Part shown: one piece after another, positions 31,616-40,631 of the stretch
How the letters are laid out: each line of letters begins with the position of its first letter
Numbering within the stretch: the first letter of the stretch is position 1
Assembly (NCBI RefSeq): GCF_009372215.1
Contig: NZ_LWRV01000076.1
Coordinates: 1 to 43,222 of the forward strand
Source: Acinetobacter portensis
GTDB taxonomy: Bacteria > Pseudomonadota > Gammaproteobacteria > Pseudomonadales > Moraxellaceae
Length of the DNA stretch: 43,222 nt
Direction of reading: 5' to 3'
The notes under the pieces: generated by a model
Told to the model about the DNA's origin: nothing
Seen by the model: only the letters and a program-made list of their open reading frames with translations
Databases searched by the model: none
Translations under genes and position numbers: made by a program

Positions 31616-33814
31616 GTGTCAGATACAATGTCAAATAAGAAATTAAATGCCATTATCACAATTGGTGGTGAGGTTGCAGGGTCTTTACGCACTGCAATTG
31701 GCAGTACGACTTCTCAATTAGGAAAAATTGGTTCTGAAATTCAGCGTGTCAAAAAACAACAATCTATGCTTGGTGAGTCCATTCGTACTTTCGGAAGCAT
31801 GGGTAAAAATGTTGATAATTTGCGTGCACGTTATTCGAGTGTGACAGATGAATTAAACCGTCTCACCAAATCGCAAGAAAATTTAAATCGGGTTGAATCT
31901 GCACGTCAAAAAAATGCTGCTATTCGTGGTGGTGCTGCAAAAGTTTTAGGTGGAGCTATGGCTGCATCTGCAACAATGATAGTTCCTGTAAAGTTAGCAA
32001 TTGATTTTGAAAGCTCAATGGCAGATGTCAAAAAAGTATTTAGTGGTACGGATACACAATTTAAAACAATTACAAATGAAGTCTTAAAAATGTCCACAGT
32101 ATTGCCTATGGCTGCAACTGATATTGCAAATATTGTTGCATCTGGTGCTCAATCAGGAATTGCAACGAGTGAGTTAACTAAATTTGCTGAATCAGCTGTA
32201 AAAATGGGTGTTGCATTTGACATATCCGCCGAACAAGCAGGTCAAAGCATGGCAGAAATGCGTACTGCTTTTAAAATGTCGCAAGATGAAGTTATTACAT
32301 TGGCGGATAAAATTAATTATTTAGGGAATAGTACCCCAGCCGCAGCAAAAGGAATCATGGATATTGTTCAGCGTATTGGTCCATTAGGTGAAGTTGGAGG
32401 TTTTGCATCTGGATCAATTGCGGCTCTTGGTGCAACTATGCGTGGTATGGGGGTGCAAGAAGAAATAGCAGCTACAGGCATTAAAAATATGATGCTTGCG
32501 TTAATAGCGGGTGAGTCTGCAACGAAATCACAACGTAGTGCAATGAAAGATTTGGGGTTGGATTCTGAAGAAGTTGCTAAGTCAATGCAAAAAGATGCCG
32601 AAGGAACTACGCTAAAAATTCTGGAATTAATTAAAGCCTTACCAAAAGAAAAGCAAGGCGCAATGCTTGCAACTTTATTCGGCAAAGAATCTTTAAGTGC
32701 AATTGCGCCTCTGCTTACCAACATGGATGCCTTAGAGGAAAACTTAAAAAAAGTTGGTGATGCTACTAAATATGCTGGATCTATGAATGATGAATACAAA
32801 GCAAGAGCTGAAACGACAGCCAACAATATTATTCTTTTTAAAAATAAAATAGCGGAACTTGGTATAAGTATTGGGTCTGTCTTACTTCCACCTTTAAATA
32901 TTTTTCTTGGAAAAATGGGAGCTGTTGTAGACAAAGTATCAGCATGGTCTAAAGCAAATCCAGAACTATCATCAACTTTAACGAAAGTTGCTGTAGGGGC
33001 AGTTGCGGTTGTTGGTGGTGTTGCTGCGGTAGCACTTGGTATTACAACTGTTATTGGACCAATTGCACTTGCTGTAAGTAGCTTTTCTGTGTTGGGTGGA
33101 AGTGCAGGGGTGGCTATTGGAATGCTGACCAAGATGATTACCCCAATTAAAATGATTGGTACGGTGCTGGGCTTTGTGGGTAAGTTTGGTGTTGGTTTGC
33201 TGTTTAAAATGGTTTCTGCCATTAAGATGATTGGTACTGTATTCGCTATAGTTGGTAAAGCAATGCTTGCCAATCCGATGATTTTAGCAATTACAGCCAT
33301 CGTTGTTGTCGTGGTGGGTGCTGCTTATCTTATTTATAAACACTGGGATAAAATAAAAGTCTTTTTTGCTGAATTTGTTGATAAAACAAAAGCTAAATTT
33401 GTGGATTTCGGCAAAGCTATGGGGGCTGTATGGGACTCTATAAAAGCAAAAATTCAACCCGTCATTGATATGTTTAAATGGATAAAAGATAGTGGAGCAG
33501 CCATTTTGGGTGGCATTGGTGGAGCTGTTGGAAAGGCGTATGAAAAAACAAAAGCATTCTTCACTGGAGGAAATAGTGCGCCATCCAAAGCACCATCAAC
33601 TCCTATTCCGCACAGATCAACACTAGCACCACAAATTCGCGGAGCCAATACCAAAAGCATTGTGTCACAACCAAATATTACTCAGTCATTCACAATTAAT
33701 GCTGCACCAGGGCAAAATCCAAATGAAATTGCCAATATTGTGATGCAAAAAATTAATAGAGCAAATGGTGTGGCTCAGCGCGGTTCAATGTTAGATGCGG
33801 GGTATGCACAATAA
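31616..33814 (+). CDS. Tape measure protein, P2 gpT-like
   Basis: A 732-residue tail length determinant. The start is GTG 31616 or ATG 31628; neither has a clear ribosome site. The N-terminus is helical (VAGSLRTAIGSTTSQLGKIG), followed by the TP901-type core (FESSMADVKKVFSGTDTQFK, MSTVLPMAATDIANIVASGA, GAMLATLFGKESLSAIAPLL). Long hydrophobic stretches around residues 455-575 (VAVGAVAVVGGVAAVALGIT) probably enter the host membrane during DNA ejection. Confidence 0.95.
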   Translation: MSDTMSNKKLNAIITIGGEVAGSLRTAIGSTTSQLGKIGSEIQRVKKQQSMLGESIRTFGSMGKNVDNLRARYSSVTDELNRLTKSQENLNRVESARQKNAAIRGGAAKVLGGAMAASATMIVPVKLAIDFESSMADVKKVFSGTDTQFKTITNEVLKMSTVLPMAATDIANIVASGAQSGIATSELTKFAESAVKMGVAFDISAEQAGQSMAEMRTAFKMSQDEVITLADKINYLGNSTPAAAKGIMDIVQRIGPLGEVGGFASGSIAALGATMRGMGVQEEIAATGIKNMMLALIAGESATKSQRSAMKDLGLDSEEVAKSMQKDAEGTTLKILELIKALPKEKQGAMLATLFGKESLSAIAPLLTNMDALEENLKKVGDATKYAGSMNDEYKARAETTANNIILFKNKIAELGISIGSVLLPPLNIFLGKMGAVVDKVSAWSKANPELSSTLTKVAVGAVAVVGGVAAVALGITTVIGPIALAVSSFSVLGGSAGVAIGMLTKMITPIKMIGTVLGFVGKFGVGLLFKMVSAIKMIGTVFAIVGKAMLANPMILAITAIVVVVVGAAYLIYKHWDKIKVFFAEFVDKTKAKFVDFGKAMGAVWDSIKAKIQPVIDMFKWIKDSGAAILGGIGGAVGKAYEKTKAFFTGGNSAPSKAPSTPIPHRSTLAPQIRGANTKSIVSQPNITQSFTINAAPGQNPNEIANIVMQKINRANGVAQRGSMLDAGYAQ

Positions 33815-34275
33815 TGGATGGTCAGATTTACGGTACATACTTAACAATGATGAAGTTAGGTGCATTTCGCTTTTGTATTTATACAGCTGCTTATCAAGAG
33901 CTAAATCGAACAACAAATTACAAGTGGGGTGAACAAGCTGTCTTTGGTGGTTGGGATAATCTTCAGTATTTAGGACCGGGCGAAGATGCAATTTCATTAA
34001 CTGGCGTAGTTTATCCAGAGTTTAAAGGTGGTACAGGGCAAATTGATGATCTAAGAGCATTAGCTGCAACTGGACAACCTCAATTACTTGTGAGTGGTAC
34101 AGGTAGAATTTTAGGTTATTGGGTGATTGGTAGTATTACCGAAGGTCAAACCAAATTTGCTGCTTTTGGAGTCCCTCGTCGTCAAGAGTTTACAGTCAAT
34201 ATACGTAAATATTCAGATAATCCCGGGCGTTTAGGTTTGCTTGGCACAGTTATGAATGCAGTAGGATTTATATAA
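33814..34275 (+). CDS. Tail protein U
   Basis: The 153-residue protein matches P2 gpU: MMKLGAFRFCIYTAAYQELN, GPGEDAISLTGVVYPEFKGG and GYWVIGSITEG. It is a tail completion component. Its start overlaps the tape measure stop. Confidence 0.94.
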   Translation: MDGQIYGTYLTMMKLGAFRFCIYTAAYQELNRTTNYKWGEQAVFGGWDNLQYLGPGEDAISLTGVVYPEFKGGTGQIDDLRALAATGQPQLLVSGTGRILGYWVIGSITEGQTKFAAFGVPRRQEFTVNIRKYSDNPGRLGLLGTVMNAVGFI

Positions 34276-34485
34276 ATGGCTCAGTATTCAACAAAAGATG
34301 GCGACACTTTAGATGAAATCGCTTACCGCTATTATGGAAATACAAATAATAAAGTGGTGGAAAACATCATTGAGGCTAATTTTGGTATTACTAATTATGG
34401 CCCGATATTACCAGCGGGTGTTTTGATTGAGCTACCAGAGGTAAAACAATCAACTGAAAAGCAGAAGGTGAAACTATGGGATTAA
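34276..34485 (+). CDS. Tail protein X (LysM-like)
   Basis: The 69-residue protein matches P2 gpX: a LysM-like fold (YSTKDGDTLDEIAYRYYG, then GPILPAGVLIELPE). It abuts U and overlaps D by 10 nt. It links baseplate hub parts or peptidoglycan. Confidence 0.95.
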   Translation: MAQYSTKDGDTLDEIAYRYYGNTNNKVVENIIEANFGITNYGPILPAGVLIELPEVKQSTEKQKVKLWD

Positions 34486-35468
34486 GACCATGCTTTTCTG
34501 TAATAGCCAATGAAACTGATATCACCAGCATCATTTCAGATTTATATGAGTATGTATCTGTTACCGATGGAACAGGTTATGAGTCGGATACTTGTGAGAT
34601 TTCATTAATTGACGATCCTATTCGTCCTATTGAGTTACCCAAAAAAGGTGCTGAGTTAAGAATATCTATGGGGTATGACTTAGCAATGGTGGATATGGGG
34701 CTTTATATAGTCAGTGAAGTTTCTTTATCAGGCCCACCTGAAAAAATGGTTATTCGTGGTCGTGCTGTACCTCAATTAACAAGTAAAAGTGGAATTACAT
34801 CATTAGCATCTCAAAAAACAAGATCATGGCCAAAAGATACAAGTGTGTCGGCAGTAGTCACTAAAATTGCACGAGAGCATGGCTTAGATCCATTTGTAAG
34901 TGATGCAGTCGCTAAAATCAAACTTCCACATTTTGATCAGTCTGATGAATCGGATTTAAACTTTTTATTACGTATTGCTAAAAGGTACGATGTGATCTGT
35001 AAACCTGCAGGTGGAAAGCTACTTTTCGTAAAACGAGGCGATATTGACTTGCCTAATTTGATTTTATCAAAAGAAGAAGTGAGCGATTGGGAAATGACAT
35101 CGAGCACAAGTGATAGTGCAGGTACTGTAATTGCTTATTGGCATGATAAAAAAGGTGCTAAAAGAAAAGAAGTTAAAGTCGGAGATGGTGAGCCTGTAAA
35201 AAGATTAAGACATAATTATCAAGATGAGAAAAGTGCATATGCTGCTGCACAAGCATCACTTGATCAATCACGCCGTGGTGAGGATAGTCTTAGTTTAAAT
35301 TTACCTGGTAATCCTAAAATTTCAGCAGAAATGCCAGTAACTCTTTTGAATTTTAGAGAGGGTATTACTGGTAATTGGATTATTGAGCAATGCACACATA
35401 GTATTGATAAGGATGTAGGTTTTAAAACATCAATTCAGGGTGTGAAAAGTTTAAAAGATGAAGAGTAA
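34476..35468 (+). CDS. Tail hub protein D (late control D family)
   Basis: The 330-residue protein matches P2 gpD, the baseplate hub: TDGTGYESDTCEISLIDDPI, MGYDLAMVDMGLYIVSEVSL, HFDQSDESDLNFLLRIAKRY and LPGNPKISAEMPVTLLNFRE. It is the last structural gene of the late region. Confidence 0.95.
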   Translation: MGLRPCFSVIANETDITSIISDLYEYVSVTDGTGYESDTCEISLIDDPIRPIELPKKGAELRISMGYDLAMVDMGLYIVSEVSLSGPPEKMVIRGRAVPQLTSKSGITSLASQKTRSWPKDTSVSAVVTKIAREHGLDPFVSDAVAKIKLPHFDQSDESDLNFLLRIAKRYDVICKPAGGKLLFVKRGDIDLPNLILSKEEVSDWEMTSSTSDSAGTVIAYWHDKKGAKRKEVKVGDGEPVKRLRHNYQDEKSAYAAAQASLDQSRRGEDSLSLNLPGNPKISAEMPVTLLNFREGITGNWIIEQCTHSIDKDVGFKTSIQGVKSLKDEE

Positions 35469-35515
35469 AATGATATTATGTGATTGAAGTTTATTTAATT
35501 TATTAGGTTTTTTAA

Positions 35516-35668
35516 ATGTCTAAAGATATTAATCCTGAATTAGAAAAAGCAAAAGCGGATCAATTGGAAGCTTTAGTTAAAATTGTAAATAGTTCTGCAT
35601 ATCAGAACCCCTCAGTAAAAAGATCTACTGATGATGCAATCAGAAGAATTTCTGAATCAATTAGATAA
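35516..35668 (+). CDS. Small charged ORF (50 aa) after the tail genes
   Basis: MSKDINPELEKAKADQLEAL followed by VKIVNSSAYQNPSVKRSTDD and a basic helix. It has AGG 8 nt before the ATG and is hydrophilic and helical. It is the only frame between gpD and the terminator at 35765. It has a plausible composition but no family I recognise. Confidence 0.5.
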   Translation: MSKDINPELEKAKADQLEALVKIVNSSAYQNPSVKRSTDDAIRRISESIR

Positions 35669-35763
35669 TTCTTGTTTTGAAATTTAAGTTGCTCAGACAC
35701 TATGTAAGAGCAGCTGCAAATTGAATTAATTTGTTGTTTTTATTGAGTATGATTTGAAATAGG

Positions 35764-35792
35764 AAAAGCCCTCAAGTGAGGGTTTTATTTTT
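35764..35792. terminator. Bidirectional terminator at end of late region
   Basis: AAAGCCCTC (35765-35773) pairs with GAGGGTTTT (35778-35786, one G-T) around AAGT, followed by ATTTTT. It serves the rightward late genes best and overlaps the stop of the convergent membrane-protein gene. Confidence 0.8.
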
Positions 35793-36564
35793 CAATACTG
35801 TTAATAAATGATTCAATTGCCGCCCCAATACCCATTAAATCATAATATATGTTTATTTCATTGTGACTATAGATATTATATGCATTACCAAGTTCATCTA
35901 TATTTTCATAGTAAAACACGCTGTTGCAATCGCAAAAATTATCAGCATAATCCTTAATATTATTATGGGTTAAAGGTATTTTTTTTATAGATTCTAGGTT
36001 GTTAAAATTATCGTTAATAAATTTAAATCCATCTAGCCATGCTTGGAGTGATATGCCAAACCTAGATATTTCATCATGCAACATGCCATTTTCACCTTGT
36101 ATAGAATAAATAGACATGGATGTTAATGTTTGTTCTAGATTACTAATAATATTATTAAGCATACTCAAATCAGGAGTAGTAAGTTTTAAATTTGTGTTGA
36201 TAGTAGTTTTTTTGTTGGTTATATATTGAAACCGATCATTCAAAAATAAGTAATTATCATAATTCCCTCGAATTTTTTTAAAATAAGGCATTAATTCTGA
36301 AATTATCAAAGCTGCATTATTTAAATTTTGCAGTTGCACAGAATATTTAATTTGAGATCTCCAATCAACATATAATAAGCTAGCGATATAAGCAGCAGCT
36401 AAGGTTGTTATAGCCCCAACATAACCGCCTATTAATGTTAATGAGTTGATTACAGGACTACTATCCTTGCTACATCCCAAATAAATAATGGATGAAATAA
36501 TCAAAACTATTATCAAGGCAATTGTGCAAGCAATTATGCACTTAATTTTTTTCTGAATATTCAT
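35785..36564 (-). CDS. Hypothetical membrane protein downstream of integrase
   Basis: A 259-residue protein with two N-terminal membrane segments (CIIACTIALIIVLIISSIIY, and SLTLIGGYVGAITTLAAAYI) and a soluble, Asn/Ile-rich remainder with an acidic C-terminus. ATG 36564 lies 6 nt beyond the integrase stop; GTG 36576 is an alternative. It is very AT-rich and separated from late genes by a terminator. This site often carries lysogen-expressed exclusion or defence genes; the function itself is unknown. Confidence 0.75.
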   Translation of the reverse strand: MNIQKKIKCIIACTIALIIVLIISSIIYLGCSKDSSPVINSLTLIGGYVGAITTLAAAYIASLLYVDWRSQIKYSVQLQNLNNAALIISELMPYFKKIRGNYDNYLFLNDRFQYITNKKTTINTNLKLTTPDLSMLNNIISNLEQTLTSMSIYSIQGENGMLHDEISRFGISLQAWLDGFKFINDNFNNLESIKKIPLTHNNIKDYADNFCDCNSVFYYENIDELGNAYNIYSHNEINIYYDLMGIGAAIESFINSIEK

Positions 36565-36569
36565 AATCT

Positions 36570-37781
36570 CTACCACCCATCCACAATATCACACCAATCT
36601 TGCATCATTTTTCTGCGATCATCTAAATTTTGTGCATGATTGTATGTTCCACGAATTGCATTTTTATCAACGTGCGCTAATTGCAATTCAATCCATTCAG
36701 AACTATACCCCGCTTCATGCAAAACGGTTGATGCTGTTGCTCGAAAATCATGTGCTGTAAATTCAAACCCCATAGAGCCTAGTGCCCTATTTATCGTGGT
36801 TTTATTCATAATTTTGGATTTATTAAACACCGAGCAGAACACATACTCATCATTAGATTGTTGTTTTTGAATCTTTAGAATCTCAACCATTTGTGTTGTT
36901 AAGGGCACAAGGTGAGTTCGATTCATCTTAATATTGCGTTCACCCTTATCAAGTTGTTCCTTGGTTGCGGGTGGAATGGTGATTAATTTATTTTTTAAAT
37001 CCACCCAATCCCACTTTAAGCGACAAAGCTCAATTGATCGCATCATTGAGTACATTAAAAGTTTGATCGAATTTTTCACCATTTCGGTCGATCGACTATT
37101 TTTTAATGCTTCGTGAAAGCGTGCTTTTTCTTCATCCGTCAATGGTCTTGCTGTTTGCTTTGGTGGACGCTCTACAGTTTGCCCAAGTGAGATTGCAGGA
37201 TTATTTTCACATCGTAAATTTGCAATAGCGTAGTTAAAAATTGAGTTAACAAGCTGTCTATTTCTAATCGCTGTGCTTTCACCAGTTCCATGATTCATCT
37301 GTTTAGATACTCGTTTGATAGTATCTTTCTGCATTCTTAAAACATCATGCGGTGTAACACCCTTAATGTCTTTATGGCCAAAAGCAGGAAAGAGGTCTTT
37401 TTCGAATGCTTTTTCTACAGTAGTTCTAAATGACTCAGATCTACGATTCTTTTTAGTTTCGTACCATTCAAGCGCAATTTCCCTAAAGGTTGATTCGGCA
37501 ATAAGTTTAGCTTTTTCTTTTTCACTAGCTTTGAATTTTGCGGGGTCAATATTTTGATCAAGAAGTAATTTTTGCTCTACAGCTTTTTGACGTGCAGCCG
37601 CAAGTGTAATCATTGGATACTCACCAAGACTCAACATTGATGCTTTACCAAGAAAGCGATATCTAAACCGCCAATGCTTAGTTCCGTTCGTGCGAATCTC
37701 CAAGCACAAGCCTGAATGATCAGCCACGCGATACATTTTTTCACGTGCTTTTAACTGTTTAATTTTGGTATCATTTAGCAT
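36570..37781 (-). CDS. Tyrosine integrase, P4 type
   Basis: A 403-residue integrase. ATG 37781 gives the family N-terminus MLNDTKIKQLKAREKMYRVA (DUF4102 arm-binding domain). The open frame extends to GTG 37832, but those 17 codons only read through the att repeats. The catalytic domain has the Arg in LMYSMMRSIELCRLKW, His344/Arg347 (HDFRATAS), His370 (LAHVD) and the nucleophile Tyr380 (TYNHA). It catalyses integration and excision at the flanking repeat. Confidence 0.95.
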   Translation of the reverse strand: MLNDTKIKQLKAREKMYRVADHSGLCLEIRTNGTKHWRFRYRFLGKASMLSLGEYPMITLAAARQKAVEQKLLLDQNIDPAKFKASEKEKAKLIAESTFREIALEWYETKKNRRSESFRTTVEKAFEKDLFPAFGHKDIKGVTPHDVLRMQKDTIKRVSKQMNHGTGESTAIRNRQLVNSIFNYAIANLRCENNPAISLGQTVERPPKQTARPLTDEEKARFHEALKNSRSTEMVKNSIKLLMYSMMRSIELCRLKWDWVDLKNKLITIPPATKEQLDKGERNIKMNRTHLVPLTTQMVEILKIQKQQSNDEYVFCSVFNKSKIMNKTTINRALGSMGFEFTAHDFRATASTVLHEAGYSSEWIELQLAHVDKNAIRGTYNHAQNLDDRRKMMQDWCDIVDGW

Positions 37782-37784
37782 AAG

Positions 37785-37834
37785 TTGTGAGTAACGAAGT
37801 GTCGAAAGCTTGTTACTCACAATCTTACTCACAA
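37785..37834. repeat. attR and integrase-proximal repeats
   Basis: 37811-37834 repeats the attL core (TGTTACTCACAAT, C, TTACTCACAA). A third copy in inverse orientation, TTGTGAGTAAC (37785-37795), forms a perfect 11-bp inverted repeat with GTTACTCACAA (37812-37822) across 16 bp. These may be integrase binding sites and may also control integrase transcription. Confidence 0.8.
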
Positions 37835-38487
37835 ATCACTTCGCTGTCATTTGATAGTATTTTATAATAATTTAAAATTTAGACCGCTTAAAAATAGCTA
37901 AGTATTTTATCTTTATAGTAATTTATAATAATTGATAATTATGCTTCTTTTCGATCATTAAGAGCATGAGCTAACCTATTGAAATTTACGCATATTATTG
38001 CGTTTTAATTGTTTGAAGTAGTATCCATTCTATCAACATGAAAGCTTAAGAAATTAGCATGTTGTTGATATTCATTGGTATAAAATGAATCGCGAATCAT
38101 CATAGCAAAAAATAATCATTTTCGGCTGAACTATTTATATGATAATCGTTGTTAAGCCTTATGAGTTGGATTGTATAAGTATAGATGATGGGAGATAGGT
38201 TTCTTAAATAATCGCTTTATATTTCGTTGATGAAAGCGATATCAGAGCTCTTTCATTAATATATTAAATAATGATAATTTTTTGATGCCTGAAAGATTTT
38301 TTGAGCTTTAAAAGCCTTTTTTTAAATATATAGAGACGACCCAAAATGAAGCATGTATAAGTTTCACCAAATGTTTAAACTTAATTTATGAAAAATATAG
38401 TTTAAAAATAATAAAAAATATTTTTGAGTATTATTTGGTGGAATTCAACGAATAAATTTAGTCAGATCATGATTTTAAAACAATCGT
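37835..38487. other. Long AT-rich intergenic region, no gene seen
   Basis: About 650 bp without a coding frame of protein-like composition on either strand. It is very AT-rich with scattered ATAATTTATAAT-type stretches. Part of it is probably the original upstream region of trpGDC, displaced by the prophage, and part is the far upstream region of glnA. I see no tRNA, terminator or clear small RNA. Confidence 0.5.
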
Positions 38488-38556
38488 TGCACTAAATTGG
38501 TGCTATCGGAAAATCTTTTTAAACAAATACGATGAAGAATGGGTGAATATGGTGCA
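38488..38556 (+). promoter_or_regulatory. Putative NtrC enhancer sites for glnA
   Basis: TGCACTAAATTGGTGCT (38488-38504) matches the NtrC palindrome TGCACCAAAATGGTGCA at 14 of 17 positions. A weaker site ends in ATGGTGCA at 38540-38556 (12 of 17). Centres are 52 bp apart and about 180 and 130 bp upstream of the predicted start, as at enteric glnA. Confidence 0.7.
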
Positions 38557-38650
38557 TTTCCGTGTACAGACAGTATAATAGAGCCTAAGCCAAGCCCATA
38601 TTGCATGTTTTCTGATAAGGAATTCAGTATTTTGGTATTGGTTTTAAAAG

Positions 38651-38668
38651 TTGGTACGGTAATTGCTT
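38651..38668 (+). promoter_or_regulatory. Sigma-54 promoter of glnA
   Basis: TTGGTACGGTAATTGCTT contains TGGTAC-N5-TTGC, close to the -24/-12 consensus TGGCAC-N5-TTGC. It lies 66 nt before the start codon, giving a leader of about 55 nt. With the NtrC-like sites upstream it predicts nitrogen-controlled expression. Confidence 0.8.
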
Positions 38669-38733
38669 AATACTAGTCAACTACTAACATGCACTTCACA
38701 AGTGCAACAAAAAAACATCGGAGCAAAATGAGC

Positions 38734-40143
38734 ATGGCGAACAAGGTCCTTCAACTCATCCAAGAAAGTGGCGCAAAATGGGTCGATTTTCGCTTTACTG
38801 ATACCAAGGGTAAAGAGCAACACGTAACTTACCCAGCAGATACAATTGACGAAGACACATTTGAAGACGGCAAAATGTTTGACGGTTCTTCAATTGCAGG
38901 TTGGAAAGGTATCGAAGCATCTGACATGATTTTACGTCCAGACGCTGAAACATGTTTCTTAGACCCGTTCTTCGCAGAGCCAACTGTCGTTGTAACTTGT
39001 GACGTTATTGAGCCTTCAACTGGTCAAGGTTATGACCGTGATCCACGTTCGATTGCTCGCCGTGCAGAAGAATACTTAAAATCTACAGGTATTGGTGATA
39101 CTGCATTCTTCGGTCCAGAGCCAGAATTCTTCGTATTTGACGAAGTGAAATGGGATATCGATATGTCTGGCGCGCGCCATACATTAATCGCTGAAGAAGC
39201 TGCTTGGTCTACAGGTAAAGATTACGAAGCAGGTAACTCAGGTCATCGTCCACGTGTTAAAGGCGGTTACTTCCCAGTTCCTCCTGTAGATTCTTCACAT
39301 GATATGCGTGCAGATATGTGTGCAAAAATTGAAGACATCATGGGTCCTGGTCGTGTAGAAGTACATCACCATGAAGTTGCATCTTGCCAATTAGAAATTG
39401 GTGTGAGCTTCAATACGATGGTTCGTAAAGCCGACGAAGTACAACAGTTCAAATATGCTGTTTGGAACGTTGCGCATCAATATGCGAAAACAGCAACGTT
39501 TATGCCTAAACCAATGGTTGGCGATAACGGTTCTGGTATGCACGTTCATATGTCGATTGCAAAAGACGGCAAGAACTTGTTTGCGGGTGATGAATACGCA
39601 GGTTTGTCAGAAATGGCACTTTACTTCATTGGCGGTGTGATTAAACACGCTCGTTCATTGAATGCAATTACAAACCCATCGACTAACTCGTACAAACGTT
39701 TAGTTCCGCATTATGAAGCACCAATTATGCTTGCTTACTCAGCACGTAACCGTTCGGCTTCTATCCGTATTCCTTACGTTTCTAGCCCTAAAGGCAAGCG
39801 CATTGAAGCACGTTTCCCAGATCCAATGATGAACCCGTACTTAGGTTTCGCGGCATTGTTGATGGCGGGTCTTGATGGTATCCAGAATAAGATTCACCCA
39901 GGTGAAGCTGCTGACAAAAACTTGTACGATCTTCCTCCTGAAGAAGAAGCGAAAATCCCTACAGTTGCACACAGCCTTGATATGGCACTTGAAGCACTTC
40001 AAGCGGATCACGACTACTTACTTAAAGGTGGCGTATTCACTAAAGAAATGCTTGAAGCTTATATCGAGCTTAAAACTGAAGAAGTTCGTCGTTTGAACAC
40101 GACAACTCACCCAGTTGAATTTGATATGTACTACAGCTTGTAA
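38734..40143 (+). CDS. glnA: Glutamine synthetase type I
   Basis: It makes glutamine from glutamate, ammonia and ATP. ATG 38734 gives 469 residues, the same length as E. coli GlnA, and puts the adenylylation tyrosine (NLYDLPPEE) at 398. ATG 38728, 6 nt earlier with GGAG 4 nt upstream, is also possible; the frame back to 38689 is not. Motifs: [58 protein letters not shown] and [13 protein letters not shown]. It has strongly biased codon use, as expected for high expression. Confidence 0.98.
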   Translation: MANKVLQLIQESGAKWVDFRFTDTKGKEQHVTYPADTIDEDTFEDGKMFDGSSIAGWKGIEASDMILRPDAETCFLDPFFAEPTVVVTCDVIEPSTGQGYDRDPRSIARRAEEYLKSTGIGDTAFFGPEPEFFVFDEVKWDIDMSGARHTLIAEEAAWSTGKDYEAGNSGHRPRVKGGYFPVPPVDSSHDMRADMCAKIEDIMGPGRVEVHHHEVASCQLEIGVSFNTMVRKADEVQQFKYAVWNVAHQYAKTATFMPKPMVGDNGSGMHVHMSIAKDGKNLFAGDEYAGLSEMALYFIGGVIKHARSLNAITNPSTNSYKRLVPHYEAPIMLAYSARNRSASIRIPYVSSPKGKRIEARFPDPMMNPYLGFAALLMAGLDGIQNKIHPGEAADKNLYDLPPEEEAKIPTVAHSLDMALEALQADHDYLLKGGVFTKEMLEAYIELKTEEVRRLNTTTHPVEFDMYYSL

Positions 40144-40166
40144 TTCTTTTTTTAGAATTTCACGAT

Positions 40167-40196
40167 AAAAAACCCGCGCTAGTCGCGGGTTTTTTA
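40167..40196 (+). terminator. glnA terminator
   Basis: A perfect 12-bp stem AAAAAACCCGCG (40167-40178) and CGCGGGTTTTTT (40184-40195) with a CTAGT loop, 23 nt after the glnA stop. Symmetric A/T flanks allow action in both directions. Confidence 0.95.
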
Positions 40197-40242
40197 TTAT
40201 CTTGAGTTAATATGAATCTATTCATTTGATATTTGAGTTGTT

Positions 40243-40521
40243 ATGGCAAAGCCTCGTAAAAAGCATACTGGATTTTTTCCATGGAATGATCCTAAAGATC
40301 ACGATAAAGGTTTTAAGTTGAACTTTTCTGAAGTGACTTATATGGAAATTGGTCGAACTGTGGAAGGATATAAGCAAGCGGAATTTGTAGCATTAAAAAA
40401 TCCTGAATTGGCGCTTGAATTTGATTATCCGCAAAGTTTCTATTTAAGTGCTGAAGGTTTTATCTTAATTAAAACGCCACAAGGCAAATTTGAAGTCATT
40501 GCTAAAACTGACAACTGTTAG
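40243..40521 (+). CDS. Small conserved hypothetical protein
   Basis: A 92-residue protein with a basic N-terminus (MAKPRKKHTGFFPWNDPKDH) and a mixed remainder ending in EGFILIKTPQGKFEVIAKTD. No domain is recognised and no signal peptide is seen. It stands alone between the glnA terminator and ubiC, on the same strand. Its composition is that of a real small cytoplasmic protein. Confidence 0.75.
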   Translation: MAKPRKKHTGFFPWNDPKDHDKGFKLNFSEVTYMEIGRTVEGYKQAEFVALKNPELALEFDYPQSFYLSAEGFILIKTPQGKFEVIAKTDNC

Positions 40522-40631
40522 TTTTATACTGTGTAAAATTCATAAGTGAATGACCAATTGCTTATGATCACAGCATTTATAAAGATTAAATTAAGTTAAA
40601 ATTAATGATTATTTAAAAGAGTAATGAGCTT

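Larger units (their letters stand above)
2768..37834. mobile_element. Complete-looking temperate myovirus prophage (lambda-like head, P2-like tail)
   Basis: About 35.1 kb lies between the two att repeats. All modules are present: integrase and excisionase-like gene, CI/Cro switch with operators, O/P replication genes with iterons, lysis genes with nested Rz1, cos, terminase, portal, protease/capsid, P2-type contractile tail and tail fibre. One early gene may be frameshifted (4610-5060), but no essential module appears broken. Packaging, head and switch genes follow lambda, while tail genes from gpV to gpD match P2-like phages in content. Confidence 0.93.

Noticed and set aside
32368..33300. 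310-codon open frame antisense to the tape measure gene
   Set aside because: It mirrors the tape measure codons, is full of Ala/Ile/Pro/Ser runs typical of an antisense shadow, and has no ribosome site or neighbours.
37781..37832. N-terminal 17 codons of the integrase frame
   Set aside because: They only translate the att repeats, and homologous integrases start at MLNDTK, so they are treated as non-coding.
37835..38487. Small RNA or gene in the long intergenic region
   Set aside because: I found no promoter-hairpin-T-tract combination and no protein-like frame; AT-rich stretches alone are not enough.
38689..38733. Upstream ATG of glnA
   Set aside because: It lies about 11 nt from the predicted sigma-54 transcript start without a ribosome site, and the extra residues have no match to GlnA.
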